Below are positions 45,524 to 58,767 of a stretch of 64,000 nt of DNA, piece by piece. Source of the stretch: Herbaspirillum sp. ST 5-3. GTDB taxonomy: Bacteria; Pseudomonadota; Gammaproteobacteria; Burkholderiales; Burkholderiaceae_D. The stretch covers positions 39,358 through 103,357 of the forward strand of contig NZ_STGI01000019.1 of assembly GCF_004804275.1 (NCBI RefSeq), given 5' to 3'. Numbering within the stretch: position 1 is the first letter of the stretch; each line of letters opens with the position of its first letter. The notes below the pieces were generated by a model. It saw only the letters and a program-made list of their open reading frames with translations, did no database searches and was not told the origin of the DNA. The translations under genes and the position numbers were made by a program.

Positions 45524-47767
45524 CGCTTGAGGACGAGCGCGGACAGCGGCGGCAGCGTGAGCACGAGCGATTGCGCCATGCCGTGACTGGCCTGCAGTTC
45601 GCTGTGGACCGCGCCGGCATTGGCGCGCCCGCTCCCGCCGTAGGCGGCGGCATCGGTATTGAGGACTTCCCGCCACATCACGGGTGAATGCGGATCGTCC
45701 GCCGGCACGCCGATGCGGTAGCCTTCGCGCGGCACCGGCGTCATGTTCAGGACTACCAGCAACGGCGGGTCTTCCACGTCGCCCTTGCGCAGCCAGGCGA
45801 ACACGCTGTTGGCGCTGTCATCGCCGATGATCCAGGAAAAACCTTCGGGCGAACAATCCTTGCGATGCAGAGCCGGCTCACCGCAATAGAGACGGTTGAG
45901 GTCGCGCACCAGGCGCTGCACGCCGCGATGCGCCGGGCTGTCGAGCAGGTTCCAGCTCGGCGAGCTGTCATGGTTCCATTCCGATTCCTGTCCGAATTCG
46001 CAGCCCATGAACAGCAGCTTCTTGCCCGGATGGGTCCACATCATGCCGAGATACGCACGCAGGTTGGCCAGGCGCTGGGCGGCATCGCCGGGCATCCTGC
46101 CGAGCAGCGAGCCCTTGCCGTGCACCACTTCGTCATGCGAAATCGGCAGCACGAATCTTTCCGAATACGCATACACCATGCCGAAGGTCAGGTCATTGTG
46201 GTGATGCTGGCGGAACAGCGGATCGGTGCCGATGTAGCGCAGCGTGTCGTGCATCCAGCCCATGTTCCACTTGTAGTGGAAGCCCAGGCCGCCTTCCGAC
46301 ACCGGCGCGGACACGCCCGGCCAGGCGGTCGATTCCTCGGCCAGCGTCATCGCGCCGGGGCAGCGTTCCGCCACCACCTCGTTGAGATGACGCAGGAAGG
46401 CGATTGCTTCCAGGTTTTCGCGGCCGCCGTACATGTTGGGAATCCACTCGCCTTCCTTGCGGCTGTAATCGCGATACAGCATCGAAGCCACCGCATCGAC
46501 GCGCAAGCCGTCGACATGGAAATGCTCAAGCCATTCCAGCGCGCTGGCGATCAGGAAGCCGGACACCTCATTGCGTCCGAGGTTGTAGATCAGCGTATTC
46601 CAGTCCTGGTGATATCCCTCGCGCGGGTCCTGGTGCTCGTACAGCGCGGTACCGTCGAAGCGCGCCAGGCCGTGCGGGTCGGATGGGAAATGCGCCGGCA
46701 CCCAGTCGAGGATCACGCCCAGCCCGGCGGCGTGGCAGCGATCGACGAAGGATGCAAATGCAGCCGGCGTGCCGAAGCGCGCGCTCGGTGCGAACATGCC
46801 GAGCGGCTGATAGCCCCAGGAGCCGCCGAAGGGATGCTCCATGATGGGCAGGAATTCGATGTGCGTGAAGCCCATGCCCTGCGCATACGGAATGAGGCGG
46901 TCGCCCAGTTCATGCCAGTTGAGGCTGCGCCCGCCTTCTTCCATGATGCGCAGCCAGGAGCCGGCATGCACTTCATAGATCGCCAGCGGCGCATCCGGCC
47001 GCTGCCGCTTCGCGCGGCTTGCCATCCATGCTTCGTCGCTCCAGTGGAAGGGCGTATCGGACGCCACCACCGACACGGTCGAGGGCGGCGTCTCGGTGGC
47101 GCGCGCCACCGGGTCCGCCTTGAGCGGCAGCAGATTGCCGTCGGGGCCGAGGATCTCGTACTGGTAGCGCTCCCCGGCGCCGACGCGCGGAATGAACAGC
47201 TCCCACACACCGGCCTCGTGCCGCAGGCGCATCGGGTGCCTGCGCCCGTCCCACAGATTAAAGTCGCCGACCACGGAGACGCGCTGCGCGCTCGGCGCCC
47301 AGACCGCGAAGCGGGTGCCGGCAATGCCGCTGATGGTCATCGGATTGGCGCCGAGGCAGCGCCCCAGCTCGCGATGTTTTCCCTCGGCCAGCAGATGCAG
47401 GTCGAGATCGCCGAGCAGGAGGCCGAAGGCGTACGGGTCTTCGGTGTACTGCACAAGCTCGCCGCCTTCGCCTTCCGGCCAGGTGATGCGCAGCAGGTAG
47501 GGCATGCCGTGCGGCAGCAGCGGCGCGGTGCTGGCAAAGAAGCCGCTGTTGTGCAGGTTGTAGAGGGAGTCGATCACCTCGCCGGCGCCGTCGCCCCGTT
47601 TGTCGCGGGTCATCACGTCCACCGCCCATGCGCCCGGCTGGAAGGTGCGCACCACCGCCATGTCACCCACGCGATGCGGGCCGAGCAGCCCGAAAGGATC
47701 GGTCAGCCGGCCGTGCAGCAGGGCATCAACCGTCGCCGCCTCGATGCCGGGAAGTTCTTCAGTCCGC

Positions 47768-47775
<8 letters not shown>
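45520..47775 (-). CDS. glgB: 1,4-alpha-glucan branching enzyme, 751 aa
   Basis: Full-length GH13_9 branching enzyme: an N1 domain plus CBM48 (~30-240), then the catalytic barrel with nucleophile Asp427 ([18 protein letters not shown]), acid/base Glu480 ([14 protein letters not shown]) and Asp548 ([15 protein letters not shown]). It introduces alpha-1,6 branches into the linear chains made by GlgE. The start at 47775 has AAGGAG ten bases upstream and overlaps the treS/mak stop by eight bases. Branching enzyme beside glgE is the canonical GlgE-pathway arrangement. Confidence 0.97.
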
Positions 47776-51172
<3,397 letters not shown>

Positions 51173-51174
51173 GC

Positions 51175-54100
51175 TTACATCCCCTTATGCCGCACGCGCC
51201 AGATCGCGTACGGACAGACAAATGGGTCCAGCCTGAGTTGCTGGAACTTTCCCTGCCAGGTCATGCGGCGGCCATTGACCAGGTCCTCGAGTTCGAGCGC
51301 GCCGTCGTCCGGCAGGTCGAGCTCCCAGAGCGGCAGTTCGATGGTGGCTTCATGCGGCGCGAACGGATCGAGATTGATCGCCACCAGCACGATGTTGTCG
51401 CCGAAGTGGTGGCGGCCGCTGCCGACCGGCTCGGTCGACTTGACGAAATACAGGATGTGGTCATCGGATGCGTTCAGGAAGCGGATGCCGAGATGCGACT
51501 GCAGCGCCGGGTTCTCGCTGCGGATGCGGTTGAGCACGGAGATCTCGCTGACGATATTGCCCGGACGATGCCAGTCCCAGGCACGGATTTCGTATTTCTC
51601 GGAGTCGAGGTACTCTTCCTTGCCCGGCACCGGCGCGGCTTCGCACAGCTCGAAGCCGCTGTACATGCCCCACAGCCCCGACAGCATGGTCGCCAGCGCG
51701 GCGCGGATCAGGAAACCCGGCCGGCCGGAGCGCTGCAGGAAATAGGGATTGATGTCCGGCGTGTTGACGAAGAAATGCGGGCGGAAGAATTCTCGCGCCT
51801 TGGTGGTCGTCAGCTCGGTCAGGTAGGCCGTGAATTCTTCCTTGCTATGACGCCAGGTGAAGTAGGTATAGGACTGCGCATAGCCGACCTTGGCAAGGCG
51901 ATACATCATCTTCGGCCGCGTGAATGCCTCGGACAGGAAAATCGTGTCGGGATAGCGGCCGCGAATGTCGGCGATCAGCCACTCCCAGAACGGCAGCGGT
52001 TTGGTGTGCGGATTGTCGACGCGGAACACGCGCACGCCTTCGTTGACCCAGAACAGCACCACGTCGCGCAAGGCCGACCACAAGCCGGGGAGGGCGCCCT
52101 TCGCATAGAAATCGACATTGACGATGTCCTGGTATTTCTTCGGCGGATTTTCCGCATAGCGTATCGTGCCGTCCGGCCGCCACGCGAACCATTCCGGATG
52201 TTCCTTCAGCCAGGGATGGTCGGGCGAACACTGGATCGCGAAATCCAGCGCCAGCTCCAGCCCGTGTTTCGCCGCTTCGTCGCGCAGGCGCCGGAAATCC
52301 TCCAGCGCGCCGAGCTGCGGATGGATCGCGTCATGCCCGCCTTCCTCCGCGCCGATCGCATACGGGCTGCCGGGATCGTCCGGCCCCGGCGTCAGGCTGT
52401 TGTTGCGGCCCTTGCGATGCTTCCTGCCGATGGGATGAATCGGCGTGAAATACAGCGTGTCGAAACCCATGGCCTGGATGGCCGGCAGGCGCCGGATCAC
52501 ATCGTCGAAGTTGCCATGCCGTGCCGCATCGCCGCTTTGCGAGCGCGGAAACAATTCATACCAGCTGGAGAAGCGCGCCGCGCTGCGATCGACATCGATG
52601 CGCAAGGGCGGCTCCCTGCGCACCGCGAAAGGCCGCGCATCCGCAAGGCGCATCGCTTCGGCGGTCGGCTCCGACAGCAGCGCGGCGATGCGCTCGCTGT
52701 CGTGCGCATTGCCGTGCTCGCCGACCTTGTCGCTGGCCTTGTCGGCGGGCGCGCGTTCCTTCAGCATCTTCGCCAGTGCCTTCAAGGGCGCAGCGGCGCG
52801 CGCGATGCGCTTGCGGTCGGCATAGCGCGCGGCCGCCTCCACCAGCAGCCGCCCCTCTTCCAGTTCCAGTGCGACATTCAATCCGGCCGTGCTCTTCTTT
52901 TCCAGTTCGTCGCGATAGGTGGCGAAGGCATCGCGCCACGCCTCGACGGTGAACAGATAGCGGCCGATGCGTGTCATCGGCAGCGTCGCGCACCAGCGGT
53001 CGTTGCCGAGCGGATGCATGCGCATCTCGTGCCAGTCGGCCTCGTCGGCCGCGCGCCACAAGAGACTGACTGCGATCTTTTCATGGCCGTCGACGAAGAC
53101 ATCGGCTTCGATATGCACCACGTCGCCGAGCGTGCGCTTGACCGGAAAGCGGCCCTCGTCGACCGAGGGCGTGATCGCTTCGATCGCGATGCGCGGCGCA
53201 CGCACTGCAGCAGTGACCGGCTGATCGCCTTCCGGCAGCGGCATCAGGATCGGCGGCAGACGCCGCGTGCTGAAGAACTGCAAGCCGGCGGGCGCGAGTT
53301 CGATCGTGTGCATGGGCGCGTCGGTCGCGGGCCAGATGCGCTCATGCGGAACAAAGCCGTCGGCGCGTTCCATCAACTGGTTTTCGCTCACGGTACACGC
53401 GTGCGACACATCGGCATTGGCGAGGATCAGCAGCGCCTTGCCGCCGGTGTCGCGCCGAGACGTCACGCTGCGCATGAGCACCGCAATGCCGGAGCCTTCG
53501 CCGCTCAGCATGCGCAGCGATGCCGCGTAAAAGCTGCCGATGCCTGCGGCGATGAATTCGTTCAGGCGCGCGACCTCGTCGGTGAGATCGAATGCGGCGT
53601 CGCGGTCCGGCGTTTCCGTCGCTGGCAGATCATCGCCCGGCACGCCGGCCGGCGACGTCATGCCGTACTCGAATCCCATCGGCATCAGCATGCCGTTGCC
53701 GATGGCTGCGGCAAGCCCGAGCGCACGCAGATGCATGCCGCGCCGCAAGGCCATCTCGTCGTATCCCGGAATGCGCGCAATCACCGGCTCGTCCGGGCTG
53801 TCCGGAAACGCGATCGGCGGCGCGACGAGATTGAGGCGCGCATATTCTTCTGTCATCCAGTGCGAGCGGTAGTCCCACCATGCCGAGGAGGAAAAGGTGG
53901 CATCGAAGCCGCAGCCCGCCAATGCCTGCAGTTGCGGCGGCGTGCAGCCGGGCGTCCATGCGAGAAAGCGCGCCGCCGCTTGCGAAGTCTTCACGCTGCC
54001 GATGAACTGTTGCCAGAAGGATGGCGGCACGGCGGCGACATTCATGCAGCGAAATCCGGTCACGCCCGCATGCAGCCACGGCCGCATGCGCTGCTGCCAA

Positions 54101-54516
54101 TAGGCGGAGACGGCTTCGGCAATGTCCGCCTGTGCGAGGCGCAGCACCCTGCTGCGTGGTGGCGGTCCGGCCCGGCGCGGATCGGGCAGGTCGTCGAACT
54201 CGCCACTGGAAAACCAGTCGGGATGGCTTTCCAGAATGGAATCGTCCGCGCTGATGGCCGCGATATCGAGGTCGAGCAAGAGACGCAACTTTTTCTTCAC
54301 GCACAGCCTGGCCAGCGCAGCAATCGCTTCATCGGACAGATAAACACTATCGTCACCGGGGCGACGATGCGTGGAATGCATGGGGACAAGCAGATGGTCG
54401 AATCCCATCTTCATGCATCGGTCCAGATGCTTTTCCAGTCCGGAAGCCGAACCGGCGAGCTGCGAGGGAAGGCAATAGATTCTGGGCAGGAAAAGCGTCG
54501 ATGGAACAATCGTCAT
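51175..54516 (-). CDS. glgE: Extended GlgE: alpha-1,4-glucan:maltose-1-phosphate maltosyltransferase, 1113 aa
   Basis: Residues ~440-1113 are a complete GlgE: N/S domain ([20 protein letters not shown]), then a GH13_3 barrel with nucleophile Asp834 ([11 protein letters not shown]), acid/base Glu863 ([13 protein letters not shown]) and Asp921 ([11 protein letters not shown]). It transfers maltosyl units from maltose-1-phosphate to glucan ends. Residues 1-435 are extra relative to the usual ~670-residue enzyme and look like a degenerate copy of the same barrel. GFRCMN (~155-160) aligns with VFRVDN but has Met for the nucleophile, and FLAWTP (~184-189) aligns with FLSEAF with Trp for the acid/base. 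The start is uncertain: an in-frame TTG at 54597 is possible, but the ATG at 54516 better fits. First gene of the seven-gene operon. Confidence 0.94.
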   Translation of the reverse strand: MTIVPSTLFLPRIYCLPSQLAGSASGLEKHLDRCMKMGFDHLLVPMHSTHRRPGDDSVYLSDEAIAALARLCVKKKLRLLLDLDIAAISADDSILESHPDWFSSGEFDDLPDPRRAGPPPRSRVLRLAQADIAEAVSAYWQQRMRPWLHAGVTGFRCMNVAAVPPSFWQQFIGSVKTSQAAARFLAWTPGCTPPQLQALAGCGFDATFSSSAWWDYRSHWMTEEYARLNLVAPPIAFPDSPDEPVIARIPGYDEMALRRGMHLRALGLAAAIGNGMLMPMGFEYGMTSPAGVPGDDLPATETPDRDAAFDLTDEVARLNEFIAAGIGSFYAASLRMLSGEGSGIAVLMRSVTSRRDTGGKALLILANADVSHACTVSENQLMERADGFVPHERIWPATDAPMHTIELAPAGLQFFSTRRLPPILMPLPEGDQPVTAAVRAPRIAIEAITPSVDEGRFPVKRTLGDVVHIEADVFVDGHEKIAVSLLWRAADEADWHEMRMHPLGNDRWCATLPMTRIGRYLFTVEAWRDAFATYRDELEKKSTAGLNVALELEEGRLLVEAAARYADRKRIARAAAPLKALAKMLKERAPADKASDKVGEHGNAHDSERIAALLSEPTAEAMRLADARPFAVRREPPLRIDVDRSAARFSSWYELFPRSQSGDAARHGNFDDVIRRLPAIQAMGFDTLYFTPIHPIGRKHRKGRNNSLTPGPDDPGSPYAIGAEEGGHDAIHPQLGALEDFRRLRDEAAKHGLELALDFAIQCSPDHPWLKEHPEWFAWRPDGTIRYAENPPKKYQDIVNVDFYAKGALPGLWSALRDVVLFWVNEGVRVFRVDNPHTKPLPFWEWLIADIRGRYPDTIFLSEAFTRPKMMYRLAKVGYAQSYTYFTWRHSKEEFTAYLTELTTTKAREFFRPHFFVNTPDINPYFLQRSGRPGFLIRAALATMLSGLWGMYSGFELCEAAPVPGKEEYLDSEKYEIRAWDWHRPGNIVSEISVLNRIRSENPALQSHLGIRFLNASDDHILYFVKSTEPVGSGRHHFGDNIVLVAINLDPFAPHEATIELPLWELDLPDDGALELEDLVNGRRMTWQGKFQQLRLDPFVCPYAIWRVRHKGM

Positions 54517-54837
54517 GAGCTGGATCGCTGAATTGAAAAGAGGCTGCACGTCATCGTTATAGGCGAGCGCCCACGTCTTTCCAAATAGAGCATCCAAACC
54601 GGCAATTTGTTCTCAGGACGATATGCAGAAATCGCAAGATTTCCGTCGCGAGCGCGCATGCCGCGCTGTCGTTCTCGCAAGTGCGTTGCTAGCGAGGAAC
54701 AAAAGATCCCTGATCCAGTCTACCTTGCTTCACAATTCCTTCGGGCAACAGCAATACTGTCGTTGTGTCGGTGAGCCGTGCATGCGCGTGAAATGCGGCG
54801 CGGCCTGTCGAAATGATTTCGTTTTGTGAGACAGTCA
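54517..54837. other. Divergent promoter region between glgE operon and GH13 gene
   Basis: About 320 bases that must hold the promoters of the leftward seven-gene operon and of the rightward alpha-glucosidase gene. I could not identify a convincing -35/-10 pair on either strand, which leaves room for an alternative sigma factor. A 68-codon ORF at 54623-54829 has no supporting features and is not called. Confidence 0.4.
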
Positions 54838-56391
54838 ATGATCATTTATCAGGTTTACCCACGCAGCTTCTTTGATGCGAACAATGACGGAATCGGCGAT
54901 CTCGTGGGCATCGAGAAAAAGCTTTCCTACATCAAGAGCCTCGGCGTCGACGCCATCTGGATCAGCCCCTTCTTCAAATCACCGATGAAGGACTTCGGCT
55001 ACGATGTTGCCGACTACCGCGAAGTCGATCCGATCTTCGGCAGCATGGACGATTTCAAGAGCCTGCTGCAAAGCGCGAAGTCGCTCGGCCTTGGCGTGAT
55101 CGTCGACATGGTGATCTCGCACACCTCGGAAGAACATCCGTGGTTCGTGCAAAGCCGCGTGAAGGAAAACAACAGGTCAGACTGGTATTTGTGGGCCGAT
55201 CCGAATCCGGATGGCACGCCGCCCAACAACTGGGTATCGGTGTTCGGCGGGCCCGCATGGCAATGGGATGCCGGTCGGCGTCAGTATTACTTTCACTCCT
55301 TCCTGCCGAGCCAGCCCGACCTGAACATGCACCATCCCGATGTACAGAAACAGGTGCTGGCCGACATGCGTTTCTGGCTGGAGATGGGCGTGTCGGGTTT
55401 TCGATTCGATGCCTGCAATCACATCTTTCAAGACCTGCAATTACGCAGCAATCCGCCGCGTGAAGACAACAGCGGTGCGCTGCATCCCTATGGTTACCAG
55501 GTGCATGTGTACGACCAGGCGCAACCGGAGATGCTGCCCTTCCTCGAAAAGGTGCGCGGCCTGCTCGATGAATACGGCGCATTCAGCCTGGCGGAGGTGG
55601 GCGGGCATGACGCGCTCAAGCTGATGGGCGAATACACCGGCGCGACGCGCCTGCATTCGGCCTACAGCTTTGCCATGATGCGCCCGGAAAGCAGCGCCGC
55701 GTATGTGCGCAATGTGATCGCCACGCTGGAGGATTCGATCAAGGTGCCGGCCTCGCCCTGCTATGCGCTGAGCAATCATGACAAGCCGCGCGTCGCGACA
55801 CGCTGGCTCAACGGCCGCGATCGCGTGCTGACCGCCAAGCAACTGCTCGCGATGCTGTTCGCGATGCGCGGCGACATCTGCCTCTATCAGGGCGAGGAAC
55901 TGGGATTGCCCGAAGCGAACGTACCCTACGAGCGCCTGCAGGATCCCTTCGGCAAGAACTTCTGGCCCAAGTTCAAGGGCCGCGACGGCTGCCGCACGCC
56001 GATGCCGTGGACCAACCATGTGCACGGCGGCTTCAGCCAGGTCGAACCGTGGTTGCCTTTGGACGAGGTGCATCGCGAATTGAATGTGGAAAGCCAGGAA
56101 GCGCGGCCGGGTTCGGTGCTGCACTTCGCGCGCCAGATGATCGCGCTGCGCAAGGCACGCCCGGAATTGAGCCAGGGAACGATACGCCTGATCGATGCAC
56201 CGGAAGGCGTGCTCGCCTTTTCACGGCAGCATGAAGGACGCGAACTGGTGTGCCTGTTCAACATGGACGTCACGCCGAAGCAGATGCCGGCGCCCGACTT
56301 CAAGGACATGCTGTCGGGGCAAAGCGTGACTACCCACAAGCGGCAGGTCACGCTGGGCGTGTGCGGATTCTGTTTCCTGGAAGCGGTCTGA
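54838..56391 (+). CDS. GH13 alpha-glucosidase-type hydrolase (GH13_23-like), 517 aa
   Basis: A single GH13 barrel: MIIYQVYPRSFFDANNDGIGDLVG, region I with serine before His (MVISHTSEEHPWF) as in proteobacterial GH13_23 alpha-glucosidases, nucleophile Asp191 (GVSGFRFDACNHIF), acid/base Glu253 (FSLAEVGGHDAL) and Asp315 (LSNHDKPRVATRW). It probably hydrolyses short alpha-glucosides such as maltose, isomaltose or sucrose in the cytoplasm, as no signal peptide is present. An in-frame GTG four codons upstream is an alternative start; either way the N-terminus is a few residues shorter than usual because the common WW-aromatic lead is missing. Divergent from the glgE operon. Confidence 0.88.
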   Translation: MIIYQVYPRSFFDANNDGIGDLVGIEKKLSYIKSLGVDAIWISPFFKSPMKDFGYDVADYREVDPIFGSMDDFKSLLQSAKSLGLGVIVDMVISHTSEEHPWFVQSRVKENNRSDWYLWADPNPDGTPPNNWVSVFGGPAWQWDAGRRQYYFHSFLPSQPDLNMHHPDVQKQVLADMRFWLEMGVSGFRFDACNHIFQDLQLRSNPPREDNSGALHPYGYQVHVYDQAQPEMLPFLEKVRGLLDEYGAFSLAEVGGHDALKLMGEYTGATRLHSAYSFAMMRPESSAAYVRNVIATLEDSIKVPASPCYALSNHDKPRVATRWLNGRDRVLTAKQLLAMLFAMRGDICLYQGEELGLPEANVPYERLQDPFGKNFWPKFKGRDGCRTPMPWTNHVHGGFSQVEPWLPLDEVHRELNVESQEARPGSVLHFARQMIALRKARPELSQGTIRLIDAPEGVLAFSRQHEGRELVCLFNMDVTPKQMPAPDFKDMLSGQSVTTHKRQVTLGVCGFCFLEAV

Positions 56392-56422
56392 GCAGGTCGT
56401 TGATCGTCTGAAATAGCCATCC

Positions 56423-56448
56423 GGGACATCGCACACGACGCATGTCCC
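56423..56448 (+). terminator. Hairpin downstream of the GH13 gene
   Basis: GGGACAT and ATGTCCC form a seven-bp stem with a 12-base loop and are followed by CTTTAT. It starts 31 bases after the stop codon and could terminate the alpha-glucosidase transcript weakly. Confidence 0.4.
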
Positions 56449-56525
56449 CTTTATGGGAACCGACATTTCCATTCGGACACTCACTGTTATCCGGTGCCAC
56501 ACCGGATCAACTGAAGGGGGGTTGT

Positions 56526-57455
56526 ATGGGACTCGTAAATAGCATTCTGAAACAATCCACAGCAGCGCTTTCCAGATACGCCGGCGCGAATGGAGGTGGC
56601 TTGGGAAGCGCGGCTGCATCGCCTGCACAGCAGGCCCCGCTGGAGGAACTGCCGAGCGAGTTGCAGAGAAAAATTGCGGAACATTTGCCGCCTGCCGCAG
56701 CCGCGAATCTGAGCGCGGCGAACAAGTCGATGCATGGCACGATCTCCTCTCATCTCAAGAAGGAACGGGCGCTGTATCAGGAGAAGGAAAGGCAGTTGCA
56801 TCAGGAGATCGACGCCTTTTCTGGCGTTGAGCATGGAATGCCCCGCTTGCAGGAACTGCTTGGCAAGCTCGACGAAATGCCGGGCAAGTCTCAATCCAAG
56901 GCCTTGGTGGCGCTGATGCAGAAGGTCGATCAATTTCCGCGGGGTGATCGTTTGGCAGCTTTTCGCGCGATAGCGATCGCGGGATCGCATCTGCAATCAC
57001 AGAACAGGAATGCAGTGCAGCAAGCAATGGAGAGGCAGTCAGAAGGGATGCCGCCGCTTGAGCTCGTGTCGGCTCATACAATTTTTTCGATGTACTGCTC
57101 GGGACAAATACCGCAGCAGGCGGATTGGCGGGAGCCGGCGTTGGCGCGAAATCTGGATGAATTGCCTCCCAGCCAGCAATTGCCCGCCGTTCATGCCGCC
57201 CTGCACACCATTTCGCAATGGAAGCCCGAACATCGCGAGCCGGTGATCGGAACGCTTGCCGCGACGTTGCCGCACCTGCGCGGCAACGAGGTAGAAGCCC
57301 TGCGCGTTGTGCTGGATTCTGCCGAACAATTGCCGAAAAGAAGCTACGAGGGTTTGTTGTACCTGATGGAAGATCGGCAGGACGCTTTCCCCGATGCGGT
57401 CCGGCCGGCAGTGTCTGCCGAACTCATTGATCGATTCGCGCGCCTGCCCCGGTAG
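56526..57455 (+). CDS. F-box-like helical-repeat protein, candidate effector, 309 aa
   Basis: Residues ~38-78 match the F-box consensus: LEELPSELQRKIAEHLPPAA followed by AANKSMHGTI. In eukaryotes this motif binds Skp1 of the SCF ubiquitin ligase. The first 37 residues are small/polar, as in secretion leaders. Residues ~85-309 are short helical repeats of about 20-24 residues ending in FP or LP (VDQFPRGDR, LDELPPSQQ, AEQLPKRS, DAFPDAVR, FARLPR), likely a protein-binding solenoid. It is paralogous to the next gene. AAGGGG lies ~6 bases before the ATG. Near vgrG, so a secreted protein acting in a eukaryotic host is inferred, not shown. Confidence 0.7.
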   Translation: MGLVNSILKQSTAALSRYAGANGGGLGSAAASPAQQAPLEELPSELQRKIAEHLPPAAAANLSAANKSMHGTISSHLKKERALYQEKERQLHQEIDAFSGVEHGMPRLQELLGKLDEMPGKSQSKALVALMQKVDQFPRGDRLAAFRAIAIAGSHLQSQNRNAVQQAMERQSEGMPPLELVSAHTIFSMYCSGQIPQQADWREPALARNLDELPPSQQLPAVHAALHTISQWKPEHREPVIGTLAATLPHLRGNEVEALRVVLDSAEQLPKRSYEGLLYLMEDRQDAFPDAVRPAVSAELIDRFARLPR

Positions 57456-57688
57456 TCGCCCCCCTAGCCTCTGCCCCGCGACCCGGCGGCGGCACGGCCC
57501 CGCGACGATACACGCCGCATGACGAAATGCCGGGCTTGAAGGAACCGGCTTGTCTGCACTTCCCACACAGCTTCCATTCACCGGCTATCTCGCCGTATTG
57601 ACGCCATTCATCCGTGTGCATGCTCCTTGGTGCATGCAGAAGGCGTGATGCAGGCAATTGCCGTCACTTCAACCGATGAAAGGACTGT
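57456..57688. other. Intergenic spacer between the two paralogues
   Basis: A 230-base spacer, GC-rich at its start. It contains a short inverted repeat (TGCATGC / GCATGCA around 57618-57640) and no ORF. No hrpII-type box (TTCG-N16-TTCG) was found here or upstream of the first paralogue. Confidence 0.35.
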
Positions 57689-58627
57689 ATGAAAAGGACG
57701 AGCTTGCCTTTACTGGTGCCCTCGCCGGCGCCATCGCCCTCTGGCAGCGAGCGCAGTAGCAGATCGGCAGGCGCCACATCCTCGGCCGGATCCGGGTCAC
57801 TGTCGTCCTCTGGGTCAATAGCGTCCGCGAGTTCACCCGATGAATCGCGTGGCGCAGCTGCCCCCCCGTTGCCGCTGCATCCTGATTCGATTCGTGCAGC
57901 GAGGCGCATGCCCGCCCGCGGCACACCCTTGTTTTATCTCGCCAAGGAACGGGAGCTGCATCAGGGGATCGAGGCTTTTTCAGGCGCGGAGCATGGGACA
58001 TCACGCTTCCAGGAACTGCGCGCAAAACTCGACGGCATTCCGGAGAGATATCAAGCGAGGGTGCTGGTAGCACTCACCAACAAAATCGGCGAGCTCCCGC
58101 CGGACGACCGCCTGCCAAACTTTCGCGCCATGGCGATACGCGCTACCGGCTTGCATCCCGAGAACAGGGATCCGATGAAGCAGGCGATGGTGGTGCAGGT
58201 CGGGCTGATGCCACCGCTCGAATCGTTCGCCGCTTTCAAGATCAAGGCGATGTATTGCGCCGATCAGATTCCAAAACAGGCGGACTGGCAGGAACCGGCG
58301 TTCACCACACATGTGGACGAGCTGTCGGCGGAGCAGCAAATGCCTGCCGTGCATGCCGCGCTGGACATCACCTCACAATGGCAGCCTGAACATCGCAAGG
58401 TGATCGTGGGGATGCTTGCCGGAAGCGTACCGGCCATGCTGGACAATCATATGGAAGCCTTGCGTACCATTCTCGATTCCGCCCAGACCTTGCCACAAAG
58501 AGACTATGGCAAGGTGTTGAGTTCGGTGGTGAACCGGCTGGATCTCTTTCCCGAGCCTGTACGTGGGGAGGCGTCCGTCGAACTCAGGGAGCGCGTTGCG
58601 CGCCTGCGGCAGGAACAGCCGCAGTAG
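57689..58627 (+). CDS. Helical-repeat protein, paralogue without F-box, 312 aa
   Basis: From residue ~82 onward the protein aligns with the preceding gene product; roughly half of the positions are identical by eye. Examples are KERELHQGIEAFSGAEHG vs KERQLHQEIDAFSGVEHG, and EQQMPAVHAALDITSQWQPE vs SQQLPAVHAALHTISQWKPE. The F-box-like segment is absent. It is replaced by ~55 residues very rich in Ser, Ala and Pro (SPAPSPSGSERSSRSAGATS), typical of a flexible secretion leader. This looks like a tandem duplication with N-terminal divergence. AAAGGA lies four bases before the ATG. Function unknown; a secreted effector is plausible. Confidence 0.7.
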   Translation: MKRTSLPLLVPSPAPSPSGSERSSRSAGATSSAGSGSLSSSGSIASASSPDESRGAAAPPLPLHPDSIRAARRMPARGTPLFYLAKERELHQGIEAFSGAEHGTSRFQELRAKLDGIPERYQARVLVALTNKIGELPPDDRLPNFRAMAIRATGLHPENRDPMKQAMVVQVGLMPPLESFAAFKIKAMYCADQIPKQADWQEPAFTTHVDELSAEQQMPAVHAALDITSQWQPEHRKVIVGMLAGSVPAMLDNHMEALRTILDSAQTLPQRDYGKVLSSVVNRLDLFPEPVRGEASVELRERVARLRQEQPQ

Positions 58628-58640
58628 CCAAGGGCTGTGA

Positions 58641-58670
58641 TGCTCACCGTACCTCGCGTACGGTGTAGCA
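58641..58670 (+). terminator. Stable hairpin after the second paralogue
   Basis: CACCGTAC / GTACGGTG (8 bp perfect, five-base loop) is extended by TGCT / AGCA with one bulged T. It lies 13 bases after the stop. There is no T-run, so it is a terminator-like or RNA-stabilising hairpin rather than a canonical terminator. Confidence 0.45.
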
Positions 58671-58703
58671 GAGACCGCGGGCGGCATGCATCCTCTCATA
58701 TAG

Positions 58704-58733
58704 TTGCCATTTAGATAATTATTGTGTTTTAAT
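58704..58733 (+). promoter_or_regulatory. Sigma-70-like promoter upstream of vgrG
   Basis: TTGCCA (58704-58709) and TTTAAT (58728-58733) are 18 bases apart within an AT-rich patch that contrasts with the surrounding DNA. The vgrG ATG follows 35 bases after the -10, with GAGGTG as ribosome site. Confidence 0.5.
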
Positions 58734-58767
58734 CAACGCCTCTGAATCTTGCCCTCCGAGGTGTTCC

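Noticed and set aside
54623..54829. 68-codon plus-strand ORF between the glgE operon and the GH13 gene
   Set aside because: No ribosome site, Arg/Cys-rich random-looking translation, and it overlaps the GH13 start region.
56391..57689. hrpII-type promoter box (TTCG-N16-TTCG) upstream of the effector-like pair
   Set aside because: I looked upstream of both genes and found isolated TTCG but no pair at the required spacing, so type III regulation is not supported.
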